Origin: Desulfovibrio desulfuricans
Lineage (GTDB): Bacteria; Desulfobacterota; Desulfovibrionia; Desulfovibrionales; Desulfovibrionaceae
Direction of reading: 5' to 3'
Assembly (NCBI GenBank): GCA_015062205.1
Contig: SUVB01000038.1
Coordinates: forward strand, 1-64,000
Length of the DNA: 64,000 bases
A program made the translations under genes and the position numbers. Below the pieces are notes generated by a model. The model had not been told where the DNA came from. It searched no databases and saw only the letters and a list, made by a program, of their open reading frames with translations. The first letter of the stretch is position 1. Each line of letters opens with the position of its first letter. Below are positions 52,468-61,799 of the stretch, in pieces.

Positions 52468-53856
52468 CTATGCGTTCATGCCGGCATTGCGTTCGATAAG
52501 GCTGACAGCGCGGGCGATCTGGCGGCCGAGGCTGGATTCCCGGGAAAGCTCCCGTTCCACGGACGTGATGCCCTTGATGACGGTGGAGTGGCGGCGGTTG
52601 AAGCGTTCGCCGATTTCCTCAAGGGTGAGTTCCGTATGCTTGCGTGCCAGATAGAACACGGTATTGCGGCCCAGCACCAGTTCCCTGCGGCGCGAATTGG
52701 AGCGGAGCTGCCGCTCATTGAGGCCGTAGCTCTCGCAGACCAAGCGCACAATGGTGGGCAGGTCGGGTCCGCAGGGCGTCTGCGTGTACTGGCTGAGTAT
52801 TTCCATGGCGAGATCAAGGCGCGGCGCGCAGTGCAGCAGCCTTGCCTTGAAGATCAGGCTGTTCAGACAGGATTCCAGCTGGCGCACGTCCCCGTCGAGA
52901 CGGCTGGCCAGCAGCTCGCAGACATTGTCCGGCAGCAGCACCTGGAAGTTTTTGGCCTTGCGCGTCAGAATATCGCGGCGCATGGCCTCCGTGGGGCGAC
53001 CGATGTCCGCCAGAATGCCGGAGCAGAAATGTGAAACCAGCCCGCTGTCCACGCGTTGCAACTCGCGTGGCGAAAAGGATGACGTGAAAATGACCTTGCC
53101 GCCCCGGGCCTGCAGCCCCTTGATGACGGCCAGGGCCATATCCTGCATTTTTTCCTTTCCCTGAAAAAAGTGCACGTCTTCCAGCAGCAGCACATCCAGG
53201 TCACGAAAGCGGGCCTTGAAACTCTCCACATCATGGCAGCGTAGCGCGGCCACAAAGCGCGAAGCGAATTCCTCTGCGGAGAGATAGGCCACGCGGGCGC
53301 TGCCGCCCTCCTCGGCAATGGCCCTGCCCACGGCCTGCGTCAGATGCGTTTTGCCGAGGCCGGAGGCGGAACTCAGAAACAGCGTGCGCACGCAGCCGCC
53401 GCTGCTGCTGACGTCGCGCGCCGCAGCCACGGCCATGTTGTTGGTAGGGCCGACCACGAAATCCGCAAATGAATAGCGCCACGTCGCGGCAAGGGGACCA
53501 TGACCGGCCGCGATGGGCAACACGCCCTGCGTGCGTTGTTTCCCGGCGGACACGGCGTCGCGGGGGGCGGTCAAGGCTGTGGGCTGCGACGCCGCTTCCT
53601 GTTCTCGCGTGTCGGGGGCCGCCGCAATGCACACATCCACCATATCCGGCTCCAGGCCGAGTACGGGCGCGGCCGCCTGCCGCAGGACGGGCGTCATCTT
53701 GCTCTCAAGCCAGCCCGCCACAAAGGCGTTGGGCGCGTCAAGCCGCAGCCCCCGGTCATGGACATGCGCCGTAAGCGGTGCAATCCAGACTTTGAAAACG
53801 CCGGACGGAAGCATTTTTTTGAGATTTTCAGAAATTTCGGACCATCGTTCGCGCAT
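52468..53856 (-). CDS. dnaA: Chromosomal replication initiator DnaA
   Basis: A 462-residue protein from the ATG at 53856 (MRERWSEISENLKKMLPSG), preceded by AAGG. Domain I is at 1-80, a variable linker to about 120, then the AAA+ domain with Walker A SASGLGKTHLTQ (164-173) and Walker B LLLED (223-227; most DnaA proteins have IDD), then domain IV with the FNRRHSTVIKGITSVER signature near the C-terminus that reads DnaA boxes. It initiates replication at oriC. It is not followed by dnaN or gyrB, which is unusual for a main dnaA locus. Some Desulfovibrio genomes have two dnaA-like genes, so this may be a paralogue. Confidence 0.9.
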   Translation of the reverse strand: MRERWSEISENLKKMLPSGVFKVWIAPLTAHVHDRGLRLDAPNAFVAGWLESKMTPVLRQAAAPVLGLEPDMVDVCIAAAPDTREQEAASQPTALTAPRDAVSAGKQRTQGVLPIAAGHGPLAATWRYSFADFVVGPTNNMAVAAARDVSSSGGCVRTLFLSSASGLGKTHLTQAVGRAIAEEGGSARVAYLSAEEFASRFVAALRCHDVESFKARFRDLDVLLLEDVHFFQGKEKMQDMALAVIKGLQARGGKVIFTSSFSPRELQRVDSGLVSHFCSGILADIGRPTEAMRRDILTRKAKNFQVLLPDNVCELLASRLDGDVRQLESCLNSLIFKARLLHCAPRLDLAMEILSQYTQTPCGPDLPTIVRLVCESYGLNERQLRSNSRRRELVLGRNTVFYLARKHTELTLEEIGERFNRRHSTVIKGITSVERELSRESSLGRQIARAVSLIERNAGMNA

Positions 53857-54253
53857 GCCGCCTTGTAGCCCAAAGGAAGCCCGGCGGGCAATTGAGGATA
53901 ATACGCTGTTTGGCGCAGGCTGCGATTTTTTTATCCCCAGAGGTGTTTCGATATAATATATTAAAATATTTGTATATTTTTTGTATCCCGCAGACAGCCG
54001 TCCTGCGAGAACTGCTTGCGTGGCGAGGTTTTTTCGGTGAGAGGCACAAGAATTCACAGGCTATGCTAAAAAAATCCACAGAGGCATCTTGATATTTCTC
54101 AATTTTTCTCATGAATCCTTGCAATTTTGAGAAGGGTAATGCAAAGGCTCGAACCGTAAGGACAGGCAGATTGTCAAGAGAAAAAAAGTTTTTGGGCACA
54201 AAAATATACGGCGGCTCAAGGGCAAGACCGACAGGACCACCTGCGTGCATCGA
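53857..54253. other. AT-rich region upstream of dnaA, candidate origin or promoter
   Basis: About 400 bases in front of dnaA with a marked AT-rich core (53951-53990) inside otherwise GC-rich DNA. DnaA-box-like sequences TTATCCCCA (53931-53939) and AAATCCACA (54072-54080), with one and two mismatches to TTATCCACA, are present. This fits either an oriC or an autoregulated dnaA promoter. No strong -35/-10 pair was seen. Confidence 0.45.
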
Positions 54254-54290
54254 CGCCGACGGCGTTCCTGCAAGGGAGACGCCGTCGGCG
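54254..54290. terminator. Stem-loop after the outer-membrane protein gene
   Basis: CGCCGACGGCGT (54254-54265) pairs perfectly with ACGCCGTCGGCG (54279-54290). It follows the stop of the minus-strand OMP gene by about 26 bases. There is no T run, so it may act with Rho or as a processing or stability element. Confidence 0.5.
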
Positions 54291-54315
54291 CGGAGTTCAT
54301 CAGCGTGAATCTGTC

Positions 54316-54990
54316 CTAGAAGCCGTAACGCAGGCCCAGCATGAATTCGTTGTTGTAGGGGCGGTTGCCGACGGTGTACTCGTTGCCGCCGGAGGAGACG
54401 TTGACCTCGTTGTAGCCGAGGCCCACAAAACGGTAGGCCGCGTCAATGGTAAAGTGATCGTTGATGTTGAAGGCCACGCCTGCGCCCACGTTCCAGGCGA
54501 AGTTGGTGGTGCGTTCGTCGCCGGAGAAGGTGTTGCCGGCCCGGTCTGTGAAGTCGTACCCGGCATAGTTGAAGGCCATGCCAAGGCCCGCGCCCACATA
54601 GGGGGTCATGATGGTGTCGTTGTGGAAATCCCAGAACAGGTTGGCGAACAGGGTGGTGGAGTTCCAGGTGCCCTTCACTTCGCGCATGAGGCCGCCGTCG
54701 TCCCAGCTGGTTTCGCTGTTGCCGCGCAGGGCGAACTCAAGTTCGGCGCGCAGGGGCAGCATCTGCCGGGGCCAGAAGTCATAGCCCAGCGCCAGGGCGC
54801 CGCCGAGCGTGAACTGGCCGTACTGGTCCACGCCGGAGCCGGCGAGGGCGCTGGAACGCTCCATCTGGCCGGTGTTTTGAAAGCTCATCAGAAATTTGGG
54901 GGCAAGATACAGGCCGGTGCCCTCGGCAGCGGCTATGGAAGGCAGCGCCATGCCGAGCATAAGCGCCAACGCGAGAAAAATGCGTTTCAT
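54316..54990 (-). CDS. Outer-membrane beta-barrel protein (porin/opacity-like)
   Basis: A 224-residue protein with a signal peptide (MKRIFLALALMLGMALPSIA, cleavage after AAA) and a mature part of alternating beta strands, ending in the outer-membrane sorting signal LGLRYGF with terminal Phe. Pieces such as TLGGALALGYDFWPRQMLPL, TPYVGAGLGMAFNYAGYDF and AWNVGAGVAFNINDHFTID are typical of eight-stranded opacity/OmpA-type barrels. Its function may be adhesion or passive transport. It is a complete gene next to the broken fadL gene, on the same strand. Confidence 0.85.
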   Translation of the reverse strand: MKRIFLALALMLGMALPSIAAAEGTGLYLAPKFLMSFQNTGQMERSSALAGSGVDQYGQFTLGGALALGYDFWPRQMLPLRAELEFALRGNSETSWDDGGLMREVKGTWNSTTLFANLFWDFHNDTIMTPYVGAGLGMAFNYAGYDFTDRAGNTFSGDERTTNFAWNVGAGVAFNINDHFTIDAAYRFVGLGYNEVNVSSGGNEYTVGNRPYNNEFMLGLRYGF

Positions 54991-55168
54991 GACAGTCCTC
55001 CAGAAGTCAATTTCCCCGGATTTTCGGGGGCAGTTTTAAGCTTGAGACATTTATTAGAAAAAGTCAATAATTTTTCTATAATTATGGAAGTCGAAAAAAA
55101 ACGATCCGCCGGAGCGGATCGGTGGAGCAGAGACATTCGCCTTTTGCAAAAGGCAATGTCCTCTTGTT

Positions 55169-56440
55169 CTAAAAGGTATAGGAAAGGGAAAACATGCAGA
55201 TATCCGCAGACACATCCCTGGAACGGCCGCCGGTGATGTTGTTGCTTCTGATGCCCGAAGCTTCGGTGCTGCCGTAGTCTGTGGAGTTGACCCACACATG
55301 GGCGTAGGCTAGGTCCAGCGCCCAGTTGTTCCACGTAAAGCCCATGCCCAGGCTGAGCGTCTTGCGGCCGTTGGTGGGCACGATGAAGTCGGCGTGCTCC
55401 TCATTGACCACCGGCGTTTCGTAGAAAAAGCCCGCGCGCAGCGCCCACCAGTCCAGCGGCCTGTATTCAACGCTGGCGTTGAAATTCCAGCCGTCGCGCC
55501 ATTCCTTGTTGCTGATGGCGTCGTAGTCTTCCATATAGATGTTCAGGGCGTTGTAGGTGGACCAGCGCGTCTAGGTGGCTCCCGCCTCGAAACTCAGGTT
55601 GTCGAGGGGCTTGAAAGCCACACCCAGCGCGAGGGAATCCGGCAGCTGCAGGGTGGCCTCGGCGTCGCAGTCCCTGGCTTCGGGCAGATGGGCCTGCCGT
55701 CGCGCCAGATTGTCGCCGTGCCAGTCGAATTGCACATCGCCGGTCAAATGCATGGTCACCTGGCTCTTGTAGCTCAGGCCCACGGACCATTGTTCGTTGA
55801 GGCGCATGTGCAGGCCCAGGTGCGCGCCCACGCCCCAGCCGTCGCCCTCCAGCTGCATGTCGTTGTCAAAACGCCGGAATGTGCCGGCGGCGACCGTGGG
55901 AATTTTTGTGCCCAGGTACATATGCCCATGCATGATGTCCAGCCCTGCCGAGACGGAGAACATCTCATTGAGTTTCAGGGCGAGGGTGGGCACGAAGGAA
56001 ATGGTCTGCACGCCCACATCGTACATGTTGTATCTGCCCGACCAGTTGCCGCTGTAACTGTTGCCCAGGCCGAAGCGCGAGAAAACGCCCATGCCCAGCC
56101 AGACCGTGTCGTTAAGCTGGTGGCTGATGTAGGCGTGCGGGGCCGTCCAGGTGTTGGGCTTGGCGGCGGTGCTGCGCGTGCCGTCGGCCCTGCGGGTTTC
56201 CACGCTGCCGGAGGGCGCGATGAAGGCCAGCCCGCCCATAACATGCGTGCCGGGCAGCCGGGTGATGCCTGCGGCATTATAGGCCAGGGTGGAGACGTCA
56301 TCGGCGCGTCCCACCAGGCCGTTGGCCAGGGCGACGCCCCGGGCGCTCCATTCATTGAGCGCGAAGCCTTCGCCCCAGGCCGGGGGCGTGCAGCAGAAAA
56401 CAAGGGCAAGGGCCAGACATGCGGCGCGCAGGGCGTTCAT
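55169..56440 (-). pseudogene. FadL-type outer-membrane transporter interrupted by an amber codon
   Basis: A FadL/TodX-like barrel split into two open parts by a single in-frame TAG at 55571-55573. The N-terminal part (from the ATG at 56440) has a signal peptide (ending PPAWG) and the FadL opening EGFALNEWSARGVALANGLV, with strands such as GMGVFSRFGLGNSYSGNW. The second part continues in the same frame (TRWSTYNALNIYMEDYDAI, then LRAGFFYETPVVNEEHADF) to a terminal aromatic residue (LSYTF). FadL proteins have Trp where the TAG stands (TWTRWS pattern), so TGG probably mutated to TAG. The rest is undamaged, implying a recent event. The transporter would carry hydrophobic compounds such as fatty acids. 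Confidence 0.8.
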
Positions 56441-56526
56441 CGCTCCTCCGGAAGACAGATTGCGGTTGCGGCAGCCCGGCCCCGTAATGGAGGCGGTGCA
56501 GGGAACTTCTGTGGCACAACGCAGTG

Positions 56527-58905
56527 TCACAACATATTAACGGGATCAAGGTCAAGGAAAAGTCGCAACAGTCTGGAAGACTTTTGCGCCAGCGCATGGA
56601 AGTACAGCGCGCGCAGGGGCTGCCAGTCCTGTCCCTTCAGCAGGCAGACGAAGCGTTTGCGGCCGCGCAGCAGAGCCAGCGGCGCGGGGGCGGGGCCCAG
56701 CAGCTGCACGCCCAGTTCCGGGGCGCGGCGGCGCAGGGCGGCGGCCAGTTCACCCAGGGCGGCCGGCCCGTCCTTCTCTTCCGCGCCGTAGGAGATGCGG
56801 ATGAGCGCCAGGCGCACAAAGGGCGGATAGCGGCGCAGACGGCGGCGTTCCAGTTCCGTGCGGTAAAAGCCCTCATAGTCGGCCGTGCGCACATACTGCC
56901 AGCAGTAGTGCCGCACGTCGCGGGTCTGAATGAGCACCCGCCCCGGCCTGTCGCCCCGGCCCGCGCGCCCGGCGGACTGCACCAGCAGCTGGAAGGTGCG
57001 CTCCGCCGCGCGGTAGTCCGGCAGGTTCAGGCCCAGATCGCCGTCGGCCACCACGGCCAGCGTCACCTGTGGAAAGTGGTGCCCCTTGGAGAGCATTTGC
57101 GTGCCCACAAGGATGGGCGACTCCTGCCGGGCGAAGGCGGCCAGAATTTCCTCCATGCGGCCGGGACGGCGGGTGCTGTCCCTGTCCAGCCGCAGGACAG
57201 GCCCCCCGGCCAGCACGGCCAGGCGCTCGGCCAGGCGCTCCGTGCCCTCGCCCATGGGCAGGAAGTTCAGCCCCCCGCATTCCGGGCAGGGCGAGGGAAA
57301 GGGACGACTGTAGCCGCAGTAGTGACAGACAAGCTTCTCCAGACCCTTGTGGTAGGTCAGGCCGATCTCGCACTGCGGGCAGCGCAGGGTACGGTTGCAG
57401 TCCAGGCAGTACATGAGCGGCGCGTAGCCGCGCCGGTTCAGCAGCACCACCGCCTGCTCCCCGTGCGCCAGGGTCTCGCGCAGGGCATGTTCGCTCTGGG
57501 GGGCCAGCAGGCCGTCCGTGGCCGTGCCGCCCGGCGCGAGGGCGCTGATGTCCACCAGTTCCACCGGCGGCAGGTCGCGCCCGCCCACGCGGCGCGGCAG
57601 GCGCAGCAGGGGCAGCCGCCCCTGTTCCGCCGCATAAAAGGTCTTCAGGTCCGGCGTGGCCGAGCCCAGCAGCAGCAGTCCCCGTGCCCGGGCCGTGCGG
57701 AACCAGGCCACCTCCTTGGCCTGATAGGCGAGGTTCTCATCCTGCTTGAAGGAACTGTCGTGCTCCTCGTCCAGCACGATGCAGCCGAGGCGCGGCACGG
57801 GCAGAAACAGGGCCGAGCGCGTGCCCACCACAATGCAGGGCGCGTCCTGTGCCGCCAGCGCGCGGAACGTGGCTTCCCGCCGTGCGGGGGACTGATAGCC
57901 GTGGTGGAAAAACAGGGGCGCGTCGGGCAGGGCGCAGGCCGCATCCCGGCGCAGTTTGTGGGCCAGCGCCACTTCCGGAGCCAGCAGCAGCGCGCTTTTG
58001 CCCAGTGCCAGACAGGCCTTGGCCAGTTCCAGATAGACCGCTGTCTTGCCGCTGCCCGTCACGCCGAACAGCAGGCGCGAGGCGGCCGTGCCGGATGTCA
58101 GGGCCGTCTGCAGATCGGCCAGGGCGGTCTTCTGGTCGGCATTGAGCTCGAAGGGCGCGGGCGGCGGCGGGAGGAGGCGCGTCTCAGCCGCGTCCATGCC
58201 GTCGTTATCGTCAGGGGCGCCCTCGCGGGAAAGAGCCACATGTCCGGCGGCCAGCAGGGCGCGCAGGGCCGGGCCTGCCTGCTCCACCGCGTGCAGCAGG
58301 CGGCGTCGGCTGACGCTGCCGTTCCGGTACAGATAGTCCAGCACGGCCGCCTGCCGCGTGGCCGAAGGCCGTACCGGCCAGGGCGGGTCCACGCGCAGCA
58401 GGCAGAATTCTTCATCGGCCGCGTCCGTGCCGGGCGGGAGCAGGCGGGCCGCGCCGTCAAGCAGGGCGCGGGCCAGCCGTTCGCGTTCGTGGGGCGGGGC
58501 TTCGCGGATGCGAGCCAGCGGCACGGTACGCGCCTTGCCGTCTTCAAGCCAGTGCAGGCGCGCCCTGGTCAGACGCAGCCCCTGCGGCAGGGTGTGGCCG
58601 AAAATATGCCCCGTCGAGAGCCCCTGACGCCGGGCCAGATCCGCAGCCAGTTCCAGCAGGTCGGCCGTAATGAGCGGCTCGCGCTCCAGCGGCCAGAACA
58701 GGGGTTTGCAGGCCACGCCCTCCGGCGCCTGCACCCCGGAACCGACGCGCAGCAGCACGGCCGCCCGCAGCGCACCGGCGGCGCCGCGGCCCAGGGGCAC
58801 GGCCGCGCGCAGGCCGGGTCGCCAGAAATCTTCGGGAAAATCCGGCGGCAGGGCATAGGTGAGGTCGGCATAGGGCGGCGTGAGCAGGGCGACAAGGGCA
58901 TGCAT
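56527..58905 (-). CDS. priA: Primosomal protein N' (replication restart helicase PriA)
   Basis: A 792-residue helicase from the ATG at 58905. The N-terminal DNA-binding domain (LVALLTPPYADLTYALP) is followed by Walker A (FGVTGSGKTAVYLELAK), DEEHD in IVLDEEHDSSFKQDE, LLLGSATPDLKTFY, the zinc-binding cysteine series (MYCLDCNRTLRCPQCEIG, VCHYCGYSRPFPSPCPECGG) and the second lobe with SAGRAGRGDRPGRVLIQTRD. PriA reloads the replicative helicase at stalled forks. All motifs are intact. Confidence 0.93.
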   Translation of the reverse strand: MHALVALLTPPYADLTYALPPDFPEDFWRPGLRAAVPLGRGAAGALRAAVLLRVGSGVQAPEGVACKPLFWPLEREPLITADLLELAADLARRQGLSTGHIFGHTLPQGLRLTRARLHWLEDGKARTVPLARIREAPPHERERLARALLDGAARLLPPGTDAADEEFCLLRVDPPWPVRPSATRQAAVLDYLYRNGSVSRRRLLHAVEQAGPALRALLAAGHVALSREGAPDDNDGMDAAETRLLPPPPAPFELNADQKTALADLQTALTSGTAASRLLFGVTGSGKTAVYLELAKACLALGKSALLLAPEVALAHKLRRDAACALPDAPLFFHHGYQSPARREATFRALAAQDAPCIVVGTRSALFLPVPRLGCIVLDEEHDSSFKQDENLAYQAKEVAWFRTARARGLLLLGSATPDLKTFYAAEQGRLPLLRLPRRVGGRDLPPVELVDISALAPGGTATDGLLAPQSEHALRETLAHGEQAVVLLNRRGYAPLMYCLDCNRTLRCPQCEIGLTYHKGLEKLVCHYCGYSRPFPSPCPECGGLNFLPMGEGTERLAERLAVLAGGPVLRLDRDSTRRPGRMEEILAAFARQESPILVGTQMLSKGHHFPQVTLAVVADGDLGLNLPDYRAAERTFQLLVQSAGRAGRGDRPGRVLIQTRDVRHYCWQYVRTADYEGFYRTELERRRLRRYPPFVRLALIRISYGAEEKDGPAALGELAAALRRRAPELGVQLLGPAPAPLALLRGRKRFVCLLKGQDWQPLRALYFHALAQKSSRLLRLFLDLDPVNML

Positions 58906-59024
58906 GCAGGGCAGAGTTACGTATTCCGCATGCAATGGCAAGGGGGAAACGAACGGCCCGTGACGGCGTGCCTGTCTATTGCGTTGCATACTAAAACCAT
59001 GTAGGCAGGAGATAAGGAGGCCAT

Positions 59025-60626
59025 ATGAAGAAGCCCAATTCACTATCCGCCCTGAGCGAATTCGCCGAATGCTACCCCGGCGGTTTCTTCGCCTATGACG
59101 CGGATGACGGACGCATCCTGTTCGCCAATGACGGCATGCTGAAGCTTTTTGGCTGCGCCACGCAGGAGGAGTTCCGGTCGCTTGCGGACGGCTCCTTCCA
59201 CAGCCTGGTTCACGCCGAGGATATGGAGCGGGTCCGGTTGTCCATCGCGGAAAAGTCCCGCGACAATGCGGGAACTTTTGACCGGGTGGACTTCCGTGCC
59301 GCCCGGAAGGACGGGGAAATCGTCTGGCTTGAGGCCGAAGGCGGTTTCCTGCGGGATCCGGAACTGGGCCGCGGCGTCTACTACGTCTTTGCGCACGATG
59401 TCACGGACAGGCGCAAGGCCGAGGAGGAGGCGCGGCAGGCCACGGAGGCGATGCTCAAGGAGAAGCGCTGGCGGGAAGCGCGCGACGCGTTTCTCGACGG
59501 CATGTCGCATGGCCTGCGCACGCCCATGAACGCCATCATGGGGTACGCGTCCCTTGCGCTGCGCCACATGTGGGATTCGGGCAAGGTCCGGCAGGACTTG
59601 GGGCATGTTCAGGATGCGGCGAGGCAGATGCTCGGGCTGATGGACGATGTTCTGGAAATCGGGCAGATCCATGCCAGGGGGGTGGAGCTTGCGCCGACCG
59701 CCGTGAACCTCGCCGATGAAATTCGCAGGGCCGCGGAAGCGGCGGGCGAGCAGATTCACGGCAAGGGGCTGAAACTTGTTGTGGAGACGGAGGGCGTGGA
59801 CGAGCAGGTGCTGCTGGATTCCGGAAAGTTTCAGCGCATCCTGGCAAACCTGCTGTCCAATGCCGCGAAGTTCACGCCCACGGGCGGGAGGATCGTGCTC
59901 TCCGCCGAAAAGGGCGAGGTGTCGTCCACATCGCTGGCGCGGTACCGCATCAAGGTTGCCGACACGGGCATGGGCATGAGCCCGGACTTCGCGGCAAAGG
60001 CCTTTGACGCCTTCGAATGCGAGGAGGCCCCCGGCGAGGGAAGCCGCTCCGGGGCCGGCATTGGCCTTGCCGTCGCGCGGAAGTTCGTCGAAGCCATGGG
60101 CGGAACCATCACCCTGGAGACAGCCCGGGGGCAGGGCACCACGGTTTTTGTGGACCTTCCGCTCACGCCGGGAGAGGCGCGGCGCCATGAACCGGCGCGT
60201 CCGGCGCATTCGCGCTGGGAGGATGCGGAGAAGGCCCGCGTCCTGCTGGTCGAGGACATGGAAGTCAACCGCATGCTCACGGGCACCATCCTTGAGGAGG
60301 CGGGATTCCTGGTGGAAACGGCCATGGACGGGCGGGACGCCGTGGATCTGCTGGTCGAAAAGCCCGCGGGCTATTACGACATCATCCTCATGGACATCCA
60401 GATGCCCATCATGGACGGCTACGAAACGGCGCGCGCCATCCGCGCCATGCCGCGTGAAGACGCCAGGGAAATCCCCATCATCGCGCTCAGCGCCAATGTC
60501 CGTGATGAAGACCGGCGCATGGCCCTGGACAGCGGCATGAACGGGCATTTGTCCAAGCCGCTGGATATCGCCGTGCTCATTGCGGCCATCAACAGGCAGC
60601 TGCGTGGCAGGAAGGTTTCGTCTTGA
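59025..60626 (+). CDS. Soluble PAS-hybrid histidine kinase with receiver domain
   Basis: A 533-residue cytoplasmic protein with no membrane segment. Order: PAS domain (about 15-130, with GGFFAYDADDGRILFANDGM), coiled-coil linker, HisKA domain with the phospho-accepting H162 (DGMSHGLRTPMNAIMGYASL), HATPase (DSGKFQRILANLLSNAAKFT, GAGIGLAVARKFVE), and a C-terminal receiver with D457 (DIILMDIQMPIMDGYE). In most kinases H is followed by an acidic residue (HE or HD); here it is Gly163. Autophosphorylation or phosphatase activity may therefore be altered. AAGGAGG precedes the start. The PAS sensing ligand is unknown. Confidence 0.88.
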   Translation: MKKPNSLSALSEFAECYPGGFFAYDADDGRILFANDGMLKLFGCATQEEFRSLADGSFHSLVHAEDMERVRLSIAEKSRDNAGTFDRVDFRAARKDGEIVWLEAEGGFLRDPELGRGVYYVFAHDVTDRRKAEEEARQATEAMLKEKRWREARDAFLDGMSHGLRTPMNAIMGYASLALRHMWDSGKVRQDLGHVQDAARQMLGLMDDVLEIGQIHARGVELAPTAVNLADEIRRAAEAAGEQIHGKGLKLVVETEGVDEQVLLDSGKFQRILANLLSNAAKFTPTGGRIVLSAEKGEVSSTSLARYRIKVADTGMGMSPDFAAKAFDAFECEEAPGEGSRSGAGIGLAVARKFVEAMGGTITLETARGQGTTVFVDLPLTPGEARRHEPARPAHSRWEDAEKARVLLVEDMEVNRMLTGTILEEAGFLVETAMDGRDAVDLLVEKPAGYYDIILMDIQMPIMDGYETARAIRAMPREDAREIPIIALSANVRDEDRRMALDSGMNGHLSKPLDIAVLIAAINRQLRGRKVSS

Positions 60627-60657
60627 AGCTGGGGGCTGGCACAATGTTGCTGTGCGG

Positions 60658-60677
60658 GATGGGGCTTCGGCCCCATC
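60658..60677 (+). terminator. Rho-independent terminator after the hybrid kinase gene
   Basis: GATGGGGC, a TTCG tetraloop and GCCCCATC, followed by TTTCTC, 31 bases past the kinase stop codon. Confidence 0.8.
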
Positions 60678-60700
60678 TTTCTCGTGTGCTCCGCAATGTC

Positions 60701-60730
60701 AAGGCCGCCCGTCAGCTGACGGGCGGCCTT
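60701..60730. terminator. Perfect 30-base palindrome between kinase and galU
   Basis: AAGGCCGCCCGTCAG followed by its exact complement CTGACGGGCGGCCTT. It lies about 98 bases past the galU stop (minus strand) and 75 bases past the kinase stop. It could act on either transcript or as a protein-binding palindrome; T tails are short. Confidence 0.5.
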
Positions 60731-60827
60731 CCCGATGCGCCCGTGCGGGCGCTTCTGCAACAGCGGCGTTCCGGAATTCAATCCGGCGTAGGCCCGGCCT
60801 GCTGCGCACCGGCCGGGCGCGCCTGCG

Positions 60828-61700
60828 CTAGTTGAACTGCACGAAATTCTTGAGCATGCCCAAAAGTTCGTAGCGCAGGTCCTCATCCTGCAGGGCGAAG
60901 TAGATGTTGGCGGTGAGGAATTCCGCCCAGTCGCCCGCGTCAAAGCGCATGCCCGACATGCGCACGGCCATCATGCCCTTGTCGCGGGCCAGGGCCTGCA
61001 TGGCGTCGGTGAGCTGTATTTCGCCGCCCGCGCCCGGTTTGACCTTTTCCAGGTAGTCGAAGATGTCGGGCGTGAGCACATAGCGGCCCACGATGGCCAT
61101 GCGCGAGGGCGCGTCCTCCCGGGCGGGCTTTTCCACCATGTCCTTGACGCGGTACACGCCGGGGGCCACTTCGTCTCCGTCAATGATGCCGTATTTGCTG
61201 ACTTTTTCCCACGGCACCTCCATCACTCCCACCACAGGCATCTTTTCGGCCATGGCCACTTCGATGAGCTGGCCGATGCCGGGCACGCCGCCGAACATGA
61301 GGTCGTCGCCCACCATGATGGCAAAGGGGTCGTCGCGGATGAGATCCTTGGCGCAGAGCACGGCATGCCCCAGGCCCAGCTGTTTCTTCTGGCGCACGGA
61401 CATGATGTTGACCATCTCGGCCACGCGGCGCACTTCAGCCAGCTTGTCCAGTTTGCCCCCGCGTTCCAGCACGGATTCCAGCTGCAGATTGTAGTCAAAG
61501 TGGTCTTCAATAACGCTCTTGTCGCGGTTGGTGACGAATATCACGTCCGAAATTTTTGCCCGCTGCGCCTCCTCGACCACATACTGGATGACGGGTTTGT
61601 TGTAGATGGGCAGCATTTCCTTGGGAATATTCTTCGTTGCGGGCAGAGAACGGGTGCCCCAGCCGGCCACGGGAATGACGACCTTGCGAATATCCTTCAT
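60828..61700 (-). CDS. galU: UTP-glucose-1-phosphate uridylyltransferase
   Basis: A 290-residue enzyme from the ATG at 61700 with GGAGG five bases away. Marks are KVVIPVAGWGTRSLPATKNI with IPKEMLPIYNKPVIQYVVEE, LGLGHAVLCAKDLI, AIMVGDDLMFGGVPG and GGEIQLTDAMQALA. It makes UDP-glucose, the source of UDP-glucuronate for the UXS-like enzyme and of glucosyl units for envelope sugars. It follows glmM by about 99 bases on the same strand. The frame continues upstream of 61700 without a better start signal. Confidence 0.93.
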   Translation of the reverse strand: MKDIRKVVIPVAGWGTRSLPATKNIPKEMLPIYNKPVIQYVVEEAQRAKISDVIFVTNRDKSVIEDHFDYNLQLESVLERGGKLDKLAEVRRVAEMVNIMSVRQKKQLGLGHAVLCAKDLIRDDPFAIMVGDDLMFGGVPGIGQLIEVAMAEKMPVVGVMEVPWEKVSKYGIIDGDEVAPGVYRVKDMVEKPAREDAPSRMAIVGRYVLTPDIFDYLEKVKPGAGGEIQLTDAMQALARDKGMMAVRMSGMRFDAGDWAEFLTANIYFALQDEDLRYELLGMLKNFVQFN

Positions 61701-61799
61701 GCGTGCCTCCATGGTGGGGGTGAATGAATATATTCTGGCGCGAACAGCGGTTCTTCGCAAGCAAAAACCGTGTTGCGCGGATGGTTTCGCAGCAAGAGG

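Noticed and set aside
52046-52654. A plus-strand frame with a 26-residue repeat
   Set aside because: The periodic peptide simply follows from the 78-base DNA repeat being in frame; the flanks are antisense to the transferase and dnaA genes.
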